Of a stretch of DNA of 11,785 nt, positions 1 to 6,752 are shown piece by piece. A program made the position numbers and the translations under genes. Origin of the DNA: an uncultured Oscillibacter sp. (GTDB lineage Bacteria; Bacillota; Clostridia; Oscillospirales; Oscillospiraceae); contig CABSFC010000088.1 of assembly GCA_902476875.1 (NCBI GenBank), positions 1 to 11,785 on the forward strand, given 5' to 3'. Below the pieces are notes generated by a model that was not told the origin of the DNA, did no database searches, and worked only from the letters and a program-made list of their open reading frames with translations. Every line of letters starts with the position of its first letter. Within the stretch, counting starts at the first letter, position 1.

Positions 1-66
1 CCTTTGGGCCGGGCCTTGACCGGGGCCGTTCCGCGGATTTTATAGTTATCAAGGGGAACACACCCC
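1..66. other. Window edge, no assignable gene
   Basis: No gene can be assigned here. One + frame is open from base 1 to a TAG at 43-45 and could be the last codons of an upstream gene, but 14 codons are too few to identify. A second + frame is open from base 3 straight into the first real gene, which I attribute to high GC. A loose promoter-like pair, TTGACC (16-21) and TATAGT (41-46), has a 19-base spacer and would lie upstream of the terminator-like hairpin at 67-89. I do not call it as a promoter. Confidence 0.3.
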
Positions 67-89
67 AAAAGCCGCCAATGGCGGCTTTT
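67..89. terminator. Terminator-like perfect hairpin
   Basis: The arms AAAAGCCGCC (67-76) and GGCGGCTTTT (80-89) pair perfectly over 10 bp around an AAT loop, with the A and T runs inside the stem. This is the usual look of a bidirectional rho-independent terminator, here most likely ending whatever gene lies upstream of the window. There is no extra T run after the stem. If a promoter lies upstream of it, it could instead act as an attenuator for the gene at 237. Confidence 0.6.
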
Positions 90-141
90 GCCATACTGGG
101 AGGCGCGGCGTTCCTGTCGGGAGCGCCAGCGTCGCGCCAGT

Positions 142-169
142 CGCCCCGCCGTGACCCTTCGGCGGGGCG
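142..169. promoter_or_regulatory. GC-rich leader hairpin
   Basis: CGCCCCGCC (142-150) pairs over 9 bp with GGCGGGGCG (161-169) around a 10-base loop. It lies next to the first palindrome copy (180-206). Read on the - strand, the order is palindrome then GC hairpin, the same order as in the leaders at 6674-6730 and 7714-7770. This suggests an inverted copy of the same composite element. There is no T tract on the + side, so a role as terminator for + transcription is not supported. Confidence 0.45.
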
Positions 170-179
170 GGCAGACGGG

Positions 180-206
180 AAATGCGTCCTCAAAGTGGAC
201 GCATTT
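180..206 (-). repeat. Palindrome family, copy 1 (inverted)
   Basis: AAATGCGTCC (180-189) and GGACGCATTT (197-206) form a perfect 10-bp stem around TCAAAGT. The reverse complement of 180-212 begins ATGTCGAAATGCGTCC and matches the copies at 6674 and 7714 closely, including the TGTCGAAA flank and the loop, so this copy is in the opposite orientation. It ends 30 bases before the ATG at 237 and would be in that gene's 5' untranslated leader. Confidence 0.8.
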
Positions 207-236
207 CGACATTTTACAGGAAACGAGGTCATCTAT

Positions 237-1121
237 ATGAAACGAGCAACGCACCTTCTCCTCGCGGCGCTCCTGACCTGGGCCATGGCCTGCCCGGCCC
301 TGGCCGCGGGCAGCACCGCCTATCCCGTGTCCGTCACGGAGGAGGCCGGAGGGGACCACCCCCGGCTCATGAAAACCTATGTCCTGTCCACATCGGACGA
401 CCCGGCCAATATCCCTACGGAGGACTTTGAACGGGAGGGCTTTACCTACACCCTTCTGGACCTGACCTGGCAGGACAACAGCGAGACGGAGACCAGGGAC
501 TACACCGAGACCGTCACCCTGGAAAGTAAGAGCAAGGACATGGACGCCATCATGCCCCAACTCACCGCCACGCTGGAGGTGGAGACCGAGGAGGGCTACA
601 CCGGCGTCCTCACTCTTGACACCGCCAGCATCCAGGTGGAGGCGGCGGGCTACGCTACTTCTGCCCACACCGTCTCCGCCAGCCGCACCTACCCCAACCT
701 GTCCGACGCCGACGTGTCCCTGATCCCCAAGACTGTGGAGGACAGCGGGCGCACCCTGGAGCTGTCCGATGTGCAATGGCAGGAGGCCGGGGGCTTCTAC
801 ACCGCCTCCGCCACCTATACCGGCACGGCCTCCAGCAAGTACGCCACCGGCTACACCGTTACCGCCGAATACAGCGGCGAGGTGTCCAGGACCGCCAGCG
901 GCACCGTGACCTATATCGCCGTGTTCAGCGGCACGCCCATGGACGGGACCGCCGTGGAGGCGGACAGCACGACCGTCCCGACGGCCCCCTCCGGCGGTGC
1001 CGGCCTGAAATGGCTCCTGGTCCTGCCCGCGGGGGCGGCAGCGGCGGGCCTGTTCTTTGGCAGTAAGGTCCTGTTGAAAAAGTACAAATCCAAAAAGGAA
1101 TGGAAGGAGTACACACAATGA
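237..1121 (+). CDS. Secreted, C-terminally membrane-anchored two-domain protein
   Basis: I do not recognise a named family. The product is 294 aa. Residues 1-24 form a signal peptide (KR, a hydrophobic run, then PALAAG as a likely cleavage site). Two related extracellular segments follow: residues 59-128, with an IPTEDF...LLDLTWQ core, and 163-231, with IPKTVE...LSDVQWQ. Both then run into Thr/Tyr-rich beta-type sequence. Residues 257-280 form a C-terminal membrane helix followed by a strongly basic tail (KKYKSKKEWK), so the protein should be exported and held in the membrane with its tail inside. There is no LPxTG before the helix. I chose ATG 237 because it starts the signal peptide and has GAGG at 225-228; the longer open frame from 78 starts inside a terminator hairpin. 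The stop overlaps the sortase start (ATGA), implying translational coupling. It may be a partner, anchor or substrate of the sortase; that is inference. Confidence 0.85.
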   Translation: MKRATHLLLAALLTWAMACPALAAGSTAYPVSVTEEAGGDHPRLMKTYVLSTSDDPANIPTEDFEREGFTYTLLDLTWQDNSETETRDYTETVTLESKSKDMDAIMPQLTATLEVETEEGYTGVLTLDTASIQVEAAGYATSAHTVSASRTYPNLSDADVSLIPKTVEDSGRTLELSDVQWQEAGGFYTASATYTGTASSKYATGYTVTAEYSGEVSRTASGTVTYIAVFSGTPMDGTAVEADSTTVPTAPSGGAGLKWLLVLPAGAAAAGLFFGSKVLLKKYKSKKEWKEYTQ

Positions 1122-1879
1122 AGCGTCTGCACACGATCCTGCTGTCCGCCGCCCTGCTGGCGGCGCTGGCCGTCACCCCGGCCCATGCCCTGGAATACAC
1201 CGTGGACGCCCCGAACGATTACCTGTTTGGGCGGCCTACATCGGACACCACCATCTATGAGCAGGAAGAGGTCAATGTGGACCGGAGCAAAAATGTAGCC
1301 CTGATCCCGCCCGGCTTCGGCACCCCCACCAGCTACCTCCCAGGTAGCGGGGAGCATCTGACACCTAACCTGGTCCCCGGCGCGCTGGAGGGCGGTGGCC
1401 TCGTCAGTTCCACCGGGAGCGTCAGCTATCCCAGCGTGGACACCGGCACAGCCTGGACCGGGACCGCCTTTACCGCCGTCACCAGCGACCTCTATTACAG
1501 CGGAGGGCACCTGGGCACCCTGAAAATCCCGGCCATTGACCTCTCCGTAAAGGTCTATGAGGGCACCGGCAGCTCCACCCTGGCGAAAGGCGCGGGCCAC
1601 TTCACCGACACCAGCCTTTGGGACGGAAACTGCTGTATCGCCGCCCACAACCGGGGGACCAACAGCTACTTCGGGGACATCCACACCCTGGAGGTGGGCG
1701 ATACCATCACGTGGGCCACCAAGCTGGGGACCCGGATTTACGAGGTGGTATCCGTGTCCAAGGTCTCCGAGACCGACGCCAGCGGCACGGCGACCACCAG
1801 TGAAAACTGCCTGACACTCTATACCTGCGTCCGGGATCAGCGGGACTACCGCTGGATGGTCCGGGCCGTGGAGAAATAA
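1118..1879 (+). CDS. Sortase with N-terminal signal peptide
   Basis: Cysteine transpeptidase of the sortase family, 253 aa. The catalytic domain spans about 131-253. It opens with the LGTLKIPAIDLSVKVYEG segment typical of sortases and carries His177 (IAAHNRG), Cys237 (TLYTC) and Arg245 (YRWMVRA), the expected catalytic triad. Residues 1-24 are a signal peptide ending in AHA. Residues 25-130 are a Gly/Ser/Thr/Pro-rich linker. No second membrane helix is visible, so the enzyme is either tethered by an uncleaved signal or released, which is unusual. The subclass is not certain; it looks class D-like. ATG 1118 is preferred over ATG 1100 because AAGGAG (1104-1109) lies 8 bases before it and the signal peptide starts there. 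It overlaps the upstream gene by 4 bases. The likely substrate is the LPRTG-ending adhesin encoded downstream, separated by a terminator. Confidence 0.93.
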   Translation: MKRLHTILLSAALLAALAVTPAHALEYTVDAPNDYLFGRPTSDTTIYEQEEVNVDRSKNVALIPPGFGTPTSYLPGSGEHLTPNLVPGALEGGGLVSSTGSVSYPSVDTGTAWTGTAFTAVTSDLYYSGGHLGTLKIPAIDLSVKVYEGTGSSTLAKGAGHFTDTSLWDGNCCIAAHNRGTNSYFGDIHTLEVGDTITWATKLGTRIYEVVSVSKVSETDASGTATTSENCLTLYTCVRDQRDYRWMVRAVEK

Positions 1880-1901
1880 ATCGCACCGCGATTTGTTTTT
1901 T
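1878..1901 (+). terminator. Rho-independent terminator after the sortase
   Basis: AAATCGC (1878-1884) and GCGATTT (1888-1894) form a 7-bp stem with an ACC loop, followed by G and six T residues (1896-1901). The left arm begins within the sortase stop codon (TAA, 1877-1879). It should end the two-gene operon, so the adhesin needs its own promoter or read-through. Confidence 0.8.
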
Positions 1902-1985
1902 CTAACATCGAACTATGATTTTGAGACAGAGGGAGGTGATTTGCCAGTGTGCAGGGCCTTCCTCTGCCTATTTTGAGGAGGCTTT
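1902..1985 (+). promoter_or_regulatory. Adhesin leader: possible promoter, mini-ORF and RBS
   Basis: TATGAT (1914-1919) could be a -10 box, with only a weak TTGTTT (1893-1898) about 15 bases upstream inside the terminator. GGGAGGTGAT (1931-1940) is a strong Shine-Dalgarno that is too far upstream to serve the adhesin. It precedes a mini-ORF, GTG 1947 to TGA 1974-1976 (9 codons; TTG 1941 is an alternative start). The mini-ORF stop overlaps the adhesin's own GAGGAGG (1975-1981), which lies only 4 bases before ATG 1986. A small imperfect hairpin, GCAGGG...CCTCTGC, spans 1951-1967. The promoter call is weak; the two Shine-Dalgarno sites are clear. Confidence 0.4.
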
Positions 1986-4900
1986 ATGAAAAAATTTCTA
2001 TCGCTGCTTTTGACCTGTCTGTTGACTTTTGCAATCCTGCCTGCGGCTGCCATGGGAGCTGATACATCCGCCATCAAGCTGGAACGGTTCGGTATGTCCG
2101 GCGTCTCCTATGAATCCGCAAGTCTCGGCGCCTGCTCCCTGCATCAGATGTACTATGACTACGGTGGCACCACCACCGTCGGCTTCTGCGGCACCAAGGG
2201 CGGCGGCATGGGTTCGGGCCTGATTGGACAGACCTGGGGCAATCCACAAGCCATTAATGATCTCACCGTTAAGACCATGATGGCCTATTACTACGCCCAT
2301 TCCACCGGCGTTTTTACCGATGAGGCCAAAGCCCTCGGGGTGGACACCCTTTGGGATGCCGGATACACTTGGTACATGAACGCCTGGGTGCAGGCCATCA
2401 TCTGGCGGTATCAGGCCGGAACACTGGGCGATCCGGTAGTTGGCTGCGCCGAGGAACTGATGGCGGTATATAACTCTCTGGAAAAGACGCACTACACCAG
2501 CATCGACCAGGAAAAAGACGGCTCCAGTTTTCGCAGCCGTGCCCAATACATTCTGGACCTGGGCAGCCTGGTATGGGGTGATTGCACGGTCTATGAGTAC
2601 AGCTTTACAGGCGCGGGTACTGACAAGCACCCCGCAAGCTCCGTGCAGAAGGTCATCATCGGCGATCTGAGCGTTACGACCGCCGAGAGCTACACGCTGA
2701 TCGTCAAAAAGGTGGACGCCACCAATCCCACCAAGGGCCTGCCTGGGGCGGAGTTCCACATCGAATCCATCAACGGCTCCTACTCCAAGGATATTGTGAC
2801 TGGGCCAGACGGGACCTACCGTCTGGACGGCCTCACCGCGAACACTTACGCCGTGACGGAGACCTCCGGCCCGACAGGCTACGAGATCGACAATGCAGGT
2901 CCTGAATACGTCGTTCTCCCCGGAAATGGCAGCAATACCGTCACCGTCACCTTCACCGACACCCCCATCGTCACAGGCAGCGGCAGCATCCGCAAGGTGG
3001 ATGCGGACAATCCCACCAGGGGCCTCGCCGGGGCCGTCATCGAAATTGAGGGCATTGACAACAATTTCTCCGGTAAATATGTCACGGTAGAAGGCGGCGC
3101 CCTGGCGGATGTCCCTTGGGACACCATGCCCATCGGCAGCTTTACCGCAACGGAGGTCACACCGCCGAAGGGCTACTCTCTCAGCTCCGATCCCGATAAG
3201 GTCAAGCAGGAATTTTACTGGGATGGGAAAAGCGATGTGGCTCTCGTTTTTGAAAATGATGCCAGGGTCAAAATCCGCCTGCTGAAAAAGGACGATTCTG
3301 ACAAGCCCCTGGCCGGCGCTGTTTTCAATGTCATCAAGGACGGTCAGATCATCGCCTCCGAGGCGACGGACGCATTTGGCTCCATTGTTGTTCCCAATGT
3401 CAGCGAGGGTATGTTCGCCTTTGTGGAGGTGTTCAGCCCGGCACCCTTTGCGAGACTGACCGAGCCGGTCATCGCCTATGTGGATCAGGCCACAGTGGAT
3501 GGCGGCGGCACTGTCACCGTGACGGCGGCAAACAAGAAGCTGCCCAACCTGACAATCCTGAAACGGGATGGGCGGGATGAGAACACGGTCATTCCTGGGA
3601 CTGTCTTTGAAGTCAAGGGCATCCACACCGGCTTCCATACCGATGTGACCACTGAGCCGGATGGGAAAGCGGTTTTGACCGCTATCCCCGTAGACAGCTA
3701 CGAGGTGACGGAAAAATCCGTGCCAGCCCCCTATGTGGTGAGCGCCGAGCCTGCGCAGACCATTTGGCTGGGGCCCGGCGACGATCAGCAGCTCGTTTTC
3801 AATAACTTGAAGCAGCCCCTGCTCACCATCACAAAAACGGACGCCGACAATCCCACTGTCAAAATTTCCGGTACAGTCTTTCTGGTGGAAGGGATCGACA
3901 GTGACTATAAGGACGAGTGGACCACCGGGGATGACGGCACGGTGACAAAGTACATCGCTCCCGGCAGTTATCAAATCACAGAAAAATCCGTTCCGGCTCC
4001 TTATTATATCTCTGAAACGGAGGCGGAACGCATCCAGACGATCAGTCTGAACGCCGGCGATGAGCGGACGATCAGCTTCGAGAACCGAAAGCGGCCCTAT
4101 ATCGAGATCCTGAAGGAAAATTCCATCACTCATGATCCCATCGAACACGTCAAGATGCAGGTCTGGTACGCCTCCAATAACACCGACACCGGCGAATACA
4201 GCGACCTGGGCGTTTACTATACGGACTCCGAGGGCCGCATCATCCTCTCGGCGCCGGATATCTCCCTCCGGGATGGCTGGTATCGGGTCCAGGAGTTGGA
4301 GACTGCCCCTGGATTCTCTCTCCCCGATGAAGATACCCAGGAGGCTTTCATACCAGCGGGCGGAAGCCATTCTTTCCGCTTCCAGGACCGGCCCCTGAGT
4401 GCTATCTGCGTCTGGAAATATGATTCCAAGACAGGCGCAGCCTTGTCCGACTGTCTGTTTCGGCTCAGCTACCTGGGCGGCGACACCAGCGGCAGCGGGG
4501 GCACCACCATCGGCGTTTACCGGACCTCGCAAAACGGCTCTTTCACGGTGACGGGCCTCAAAGCGGGCTACTATATCTGTGAAGAGCTGGAGAGTGACAG
4601 CGGCCATGTTATCGACAGCGCGCCCCAGTCTTTTTATATCAGCGGCAAAGACCAGGACGTTGTGACCCTCTACTTCGGCAACAGCCCTCTGGGCAGCTTG
4701 CTGGTGAAAAAGGTATCGGCCAGCGACAACACCCCGCTGAGTGACGTTGAATTTTTTGTCACCACGGCGGACGGGACCGTGGTGGGCGACAACAACGGCA
4801 AGTTTGTCACCGGGAGCGACGGCACCTTCCTGGTAACAGACGTGGAACCCGGCACGGTGCTGGTGGTGTCCGAAACACGGGCCAAACCCGGCTACCTGAA

Positions 4901-6653
4901 GGACGACGCCAGCCAGAGCGCCACCATCCGGGCGGGCCAATGCGTCAATCTTGAATTTAGGAACCAGCCTCTGGGAAATTTAGTGATCGAGAAGTGGGGA
5001 CGGAACGGAACAAAGACCGTGCCCCTGGAGGGCGTCAAGTTTGAGATCAAATACGCGGATGGCCGCTATGTGGACGCCGCTGGCGGAACCCTATCCTCCA
5101 ACGGCATCTATTACTCCAATTCCGGCGGACAGATCATCCTCTCCGGCATCACGGGAACAGTGGTCGTGACCGAACTGGAGAGCATTGATGGCTATTCCAT
5201 CGACCCCACCACCCAAAGCCAGGTAGTCACGGTCAACCCCAACGACACACAGACCATCCGCTTTTACAATGACGCCGTGGGCGGCGTGGAGATCATCAAG
5301 GTCAATGAGGCAGACAAGTCGGAGAGGCTTTCCGGGGTATCCTTTGAGATCCGGCGCGTCAGCGACGACGCCCTGGTGGACACCGTGACCACCGGGAAAA
5401 CCGGAAGCGTTTTTGTGACGTTGGAGGATAACAATTACTATGCCGTTGAGACCGAGGCCGCCGAGGGCTTCAAGCTGGACGCGACGCCCCACTATTTTAC
5501 CGTGTCGGGCGGCAGCGCCGAACCTTTGGTGGTGACCAACCGGGCCTTCAGCGGCATCAAGGTCTACAAGACCGATAAGACCACCGGCAAGGGGATTTAT
5601 GGGGTGTCCTTCATTTTGTATGACGCTGACCACAACCCCATCGACCAGCAGACCACCGACGACCGGGGCTATGCCTGGTTTGAGGACCTGCCCGGCGCAG
5701 GCCGCTATTACCTGCGGGAGTTGGAAAATGAGGGGTACGTCCCGGACACGGAATTGAAAAACGTTTACGTCAAGGCCGGGGCCACCACCCTTGTTGAATG
5801 GGAGAACATCCCCATTACGGCCCAAATTCAGATTACCAAGAAATCCGCTGACTATAATCCCACCAACGGCCTGCCTGCGGGCACGCTGCTGGAGGGCGCC
5901 GTGTTTGAAATCTATGATAAGGCGGGCAATCTGGTGGACACCATTCGGAGCGACAGCCGGGGTTTGGCCGTGTCCAAGCCTTTGCCCCTGTCCCGCTATA
6001 CCATCCGAGAGGTAAAAAGCCCGGAGCATTACGGCGTCAATGAAACCGAGCTGACCGCCTACCTGGAGCATGAGGGCCAGATCGTGCGGTTCGAGGTCAC
6101 GAACAAGTCCCTGACCACCGGCGTGTCCATCACCAAGACCGGCCCCAAGGAGATTATGGTGGGCCAGCCCGTGCGCTATGTATTCAGCGGTATCGCCAAC
6201 ACCTCCAACGTCCGCCTGGACAGCTTCTACTTCCGGGACACCCTGCCCGTCCAGGTGCGGTTGGAAACGGGGGTGACTGGCACCTGGAATTTTCCTGGCA
6301 CCTACAAGATCGTCTACAAGGTCAACGGCGCCGGAGACTACCGCACTTTAGCGGATAACCTGTCCACGGCGAAAAACTACACCCTGGCCGCCAGCCCGGT
6401 TGCCCTGGGCCTTGCATCCAACGAGCGTGTGTCCGAAATTATGTTTGTGTTCGGTCAGGCCCCGGCAGGCTTTGCCCAGGTGGAGGCTCCCAAGCTGTAC
6501 TGTACCGCCGTCAAGGGCCTCGCGGCAGGCTCCAGCTTTGTCAACGTGGCCGATGTGGGCGGCGTCTACAATGGGGCCTGGGTGCAGGCCGTGAGCCGCT
6601 GGGTGACGACGGTTTATGGAAAGCCCACGCCGCTGCCCCGGACCGGCTATTGA
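1986..6653 (+). CDS. Giant thioester / 12x SpaA-Cna_B surface adhesin ending in LPRTGY
   Basis: A 1555-aa secreted adhesin. Residues 1-25 are a signal peptide (MKKFLSLLLT start, AAAMGA cleavage region). Residues about 30-235 look like a Cys-Gln thioester domain: Cys68 in VGFCGTKG and Gln136 in WVQAIIWRYQ match the family's two bond-forming motifs. Residues about 236-1375 hold twelve SpaA/Cna_B domains of about 95 aa. Each begins with a Lys strand (VKKVD, TITKTD, KVYKTD), has a central Glu (TETSG, TEKSV, RELEN) and ends in Asn or Asp (FENRK, FRNQP, VTNKS), the residues that form intramolecular isopeptide bonds. Residues about 1376-1545 form a different beta-rich domain. The protein ends PLPRTGY-stop: LPxTG is present but the usual hydrophobic segment and basic tail are absent. 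The likely role is covalent attachment to a partner surface, possibly to support mating contacts; this is inferred from the nearby transfer genes. Confidence 0.92.
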   Translation: MKKFLSLLLTCLLTFAILPAAAMGADTSAIKLERFGMSGVSYESASLGACSLHQMYYDYGGTTTVGFCGTKGGGMGSGLIGQTWGNPQAINDLTVKTMMAYYYAHSTGVFTDEAKALGVDTLWDAGYTWYMNAWVQAIIWRYQAGTLGDPVVGCAEELMAVYNSLEKTHYTSIDQEKDGSSFRSRAQYILDLGSLVWGDCTVYEYSFTGAGTDKHPASSVQKVIIGDLSVTTAESYTLIVKKVDATNPTKGLPGAEFHIESINGSYSKDIVTGPDGTYRLDGLTANTYAVTETSGPTGYEIDNAGPEYVVLPGNGSNTVTVTFTDTPIVTGSGSIRKVDADNPTRGLAGAVIEIEGIDNNFSGKYVTVEGGALADVPWDTMPIGSFTATEVTPPKGYSLSSDPDKVKQEFYWDGKSDVALVFENDARVKIRLLKKDDSDKPLAGAVFNVIKDGQIIASEATDAFGSIVVPNVSEGMFAFVEVFSPAPFARLTEPVIAYVDQATVDGGGTVTVTAANKKLPNLTILKRDGRDENTVIPGTVFEVKGIHTGFHTDVTTEPDGKAVLTAIPVDSYEVTEKSVPAPYVVSAEPAQTIWLGPGDDQQLVFNNLKQPLLTITKTDADNPTVKISGTVFLVEGIDSDYKDEWTTGDDGTVTKYIAPGSYQITEKSVPAPYYISETEAERIQTISLNAGDERTISFENRKRPYIEILKENSITHDPIEHVKMQVWYASNNTDTGEYSDLGVYYTDSEGRIILSAPDISLRDGWYRVQELETAPGFSLPDEDTQEAFIPAGGSHSFRFQDRPLSAICVWKYDSKTGAALSDCLFRLSYLGGDTSGSGGTTIGVYRTSQNGSFTVTGLKAGYYICEELESDSGHVIDSAPQSFYISGKDQDVVTLYFGNSPLGSLLVKKVSASDNTPLSDVEFFVTTADGTVVGDNNGKFVTGSDGTFLVTDVEPGTVLVVSETRAKPGYLKDDASQSATIRAGQCVNLEFRNQPLGNLVIEKWGRNGTKTVPLEGVKFEIKYADGRYVDAAGGTLSSNGIYYSNSGGQIILSGITGTVVVTELESIDGYSIDPTTQSQVVTVNPNDTQTIRFYNDAVGGVEIIKVNEADKSERLSGVSFEIRRVSDDALVDTVTTGKTGSVFVTLEDNNYYAVETEAAEGFKLDATPHYFTVSGGSAEPLVVTNRAFSGIKVYKTDKTTGKGIYGVSFILYDADHNPIDQQTTDDRGYAWFEDLPGAGRYYLRELENEGYVPDTELKNVYVKAGATTLVEWENIPITAQIQITKKSADYNPTNGLPAGTLLEGAVFEIYDKAGNLVDTIRSDSRGLAVSKPLPLSRYTIREVKSPEHYGVNETELTAYLEHEGQIVRFEVTNKSLTTGVSITKTGPKEIMVGQPVRYVFSGIANTSNVRLDSFYFRDTLPVQVRLETGVTGTWNFPGTYKIVYKVNGAGDYRTLADNLSTAKNYTLAASPVALGLASNERVSEIMFVFGQAPAGFAQVEAPKLYCTAVKGLAAGSSFVNVADVGGVYNGAWVQAVSRWVTTVYGKPTPLPRTGY
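2691..6110 (+). repeat. Twelve tandem SpaA/Cna_B domain repeats
   Basis: This is the coding region for the twelve consecutive domains (adhesin residues 236-1375). The repeats are diverged rather than recent copies. The closest pair by eye is domains 4 and 5, which share TEKSVPAPY at the catalytic Glu position but differ in most codons. Terminal residues in order are D, N, N, N, N, D, N, N, N, N, N, N. The first-strand Lys and the Glu are present in all twelve. Confidence 0.85.
6633..6647 (+). other. LPRTG sortase motif at the extreme C-terminus
   Basis: Codons for adhesin residues 1550-1554 (LPRTG) are followed by one Tyr codon and TGA (6651-6653). Neither of the other two frames encodes a membrane helix plus basic tail in the following 100 bases, so a simple frameshift does not restore a classical cell-wall sorting signal. 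Confidence 0.8.
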
Positions 6654-6673
6654 GGAAAACAGAGATCATGTCG

Positions 6674-6700
6674 AAACGTGTCCACTTTGTAGACGCGTTT
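6674..6700 (+). repeat. Palindrome family, copy 2
   Basis: AAACGTGTC (6674-6682) pairs with GACGCGTTT (6692-6700), 9 bp with one G-T wobble, around CACTTTGTA. The TGTCGAAA flank begins just before the stem. It lies between the adhesin stop and the first pentapeptide gene, whose ATG is 52 bases downstream. Confidence 0.85.
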
Positions 6701-6704
6701 CCAG

Positions 6705-6738
6705 GGGCCGCCTCCGTTTGGGGGCGGCCCTATATTTT
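6705..6738 (+). terminator. GC hairpin with T-rich tail before the first pentapeptide gene
   Basis: GGGCCGCCTCC (6705-6715) pairs with GGGGGCGGCCC (6720-6730) over 11 bp with one wobble and a GTTT loop. TATATTTT follows (6731-6738). It probably terminates adhesin transcription, but it lies only 14 bases before the next ATG, so attenuation of the downstream gene is also possible. Confidence 0.6.
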
Positions 6739-6752
6739 AGAAGGGAGCAGAG

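Noticed and set aside
78..236. N-terminal extension of the first gene to ATG 78
   Set aside because: The start lies inside a terminator-like hairpin and the extension would cover two more hairpins; a good signal peptide starts at 237 with GAGG upstream.
273..296. Possible lipobox at Cys19 of the first protein
   Set aside because: The residues before Cys are AMA rather than a canonical L/V/I-x-A/G pattern, and a normal AxA-type cleavage site follows a few residues later.
1998..4940. Very long open frame on the - strand opposite the adhesin (980 codons)
   Set aside because: It mirrors the codon pattern of the adhesin on the other strand, lacks recognisable domains, and the + strand product is clearly real. 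GC-rich third positions make such antisense frames common.
2382..6590. AWVQA occurring both at the thioester Gln (residues 133-137) and near the adhesin C-terminus (1531-1535)
   Set aside because: Only five residues match and the surrounding sequence differs; a second thioester domain is not supported because no matching Cys motif precedes it. Probably chance.
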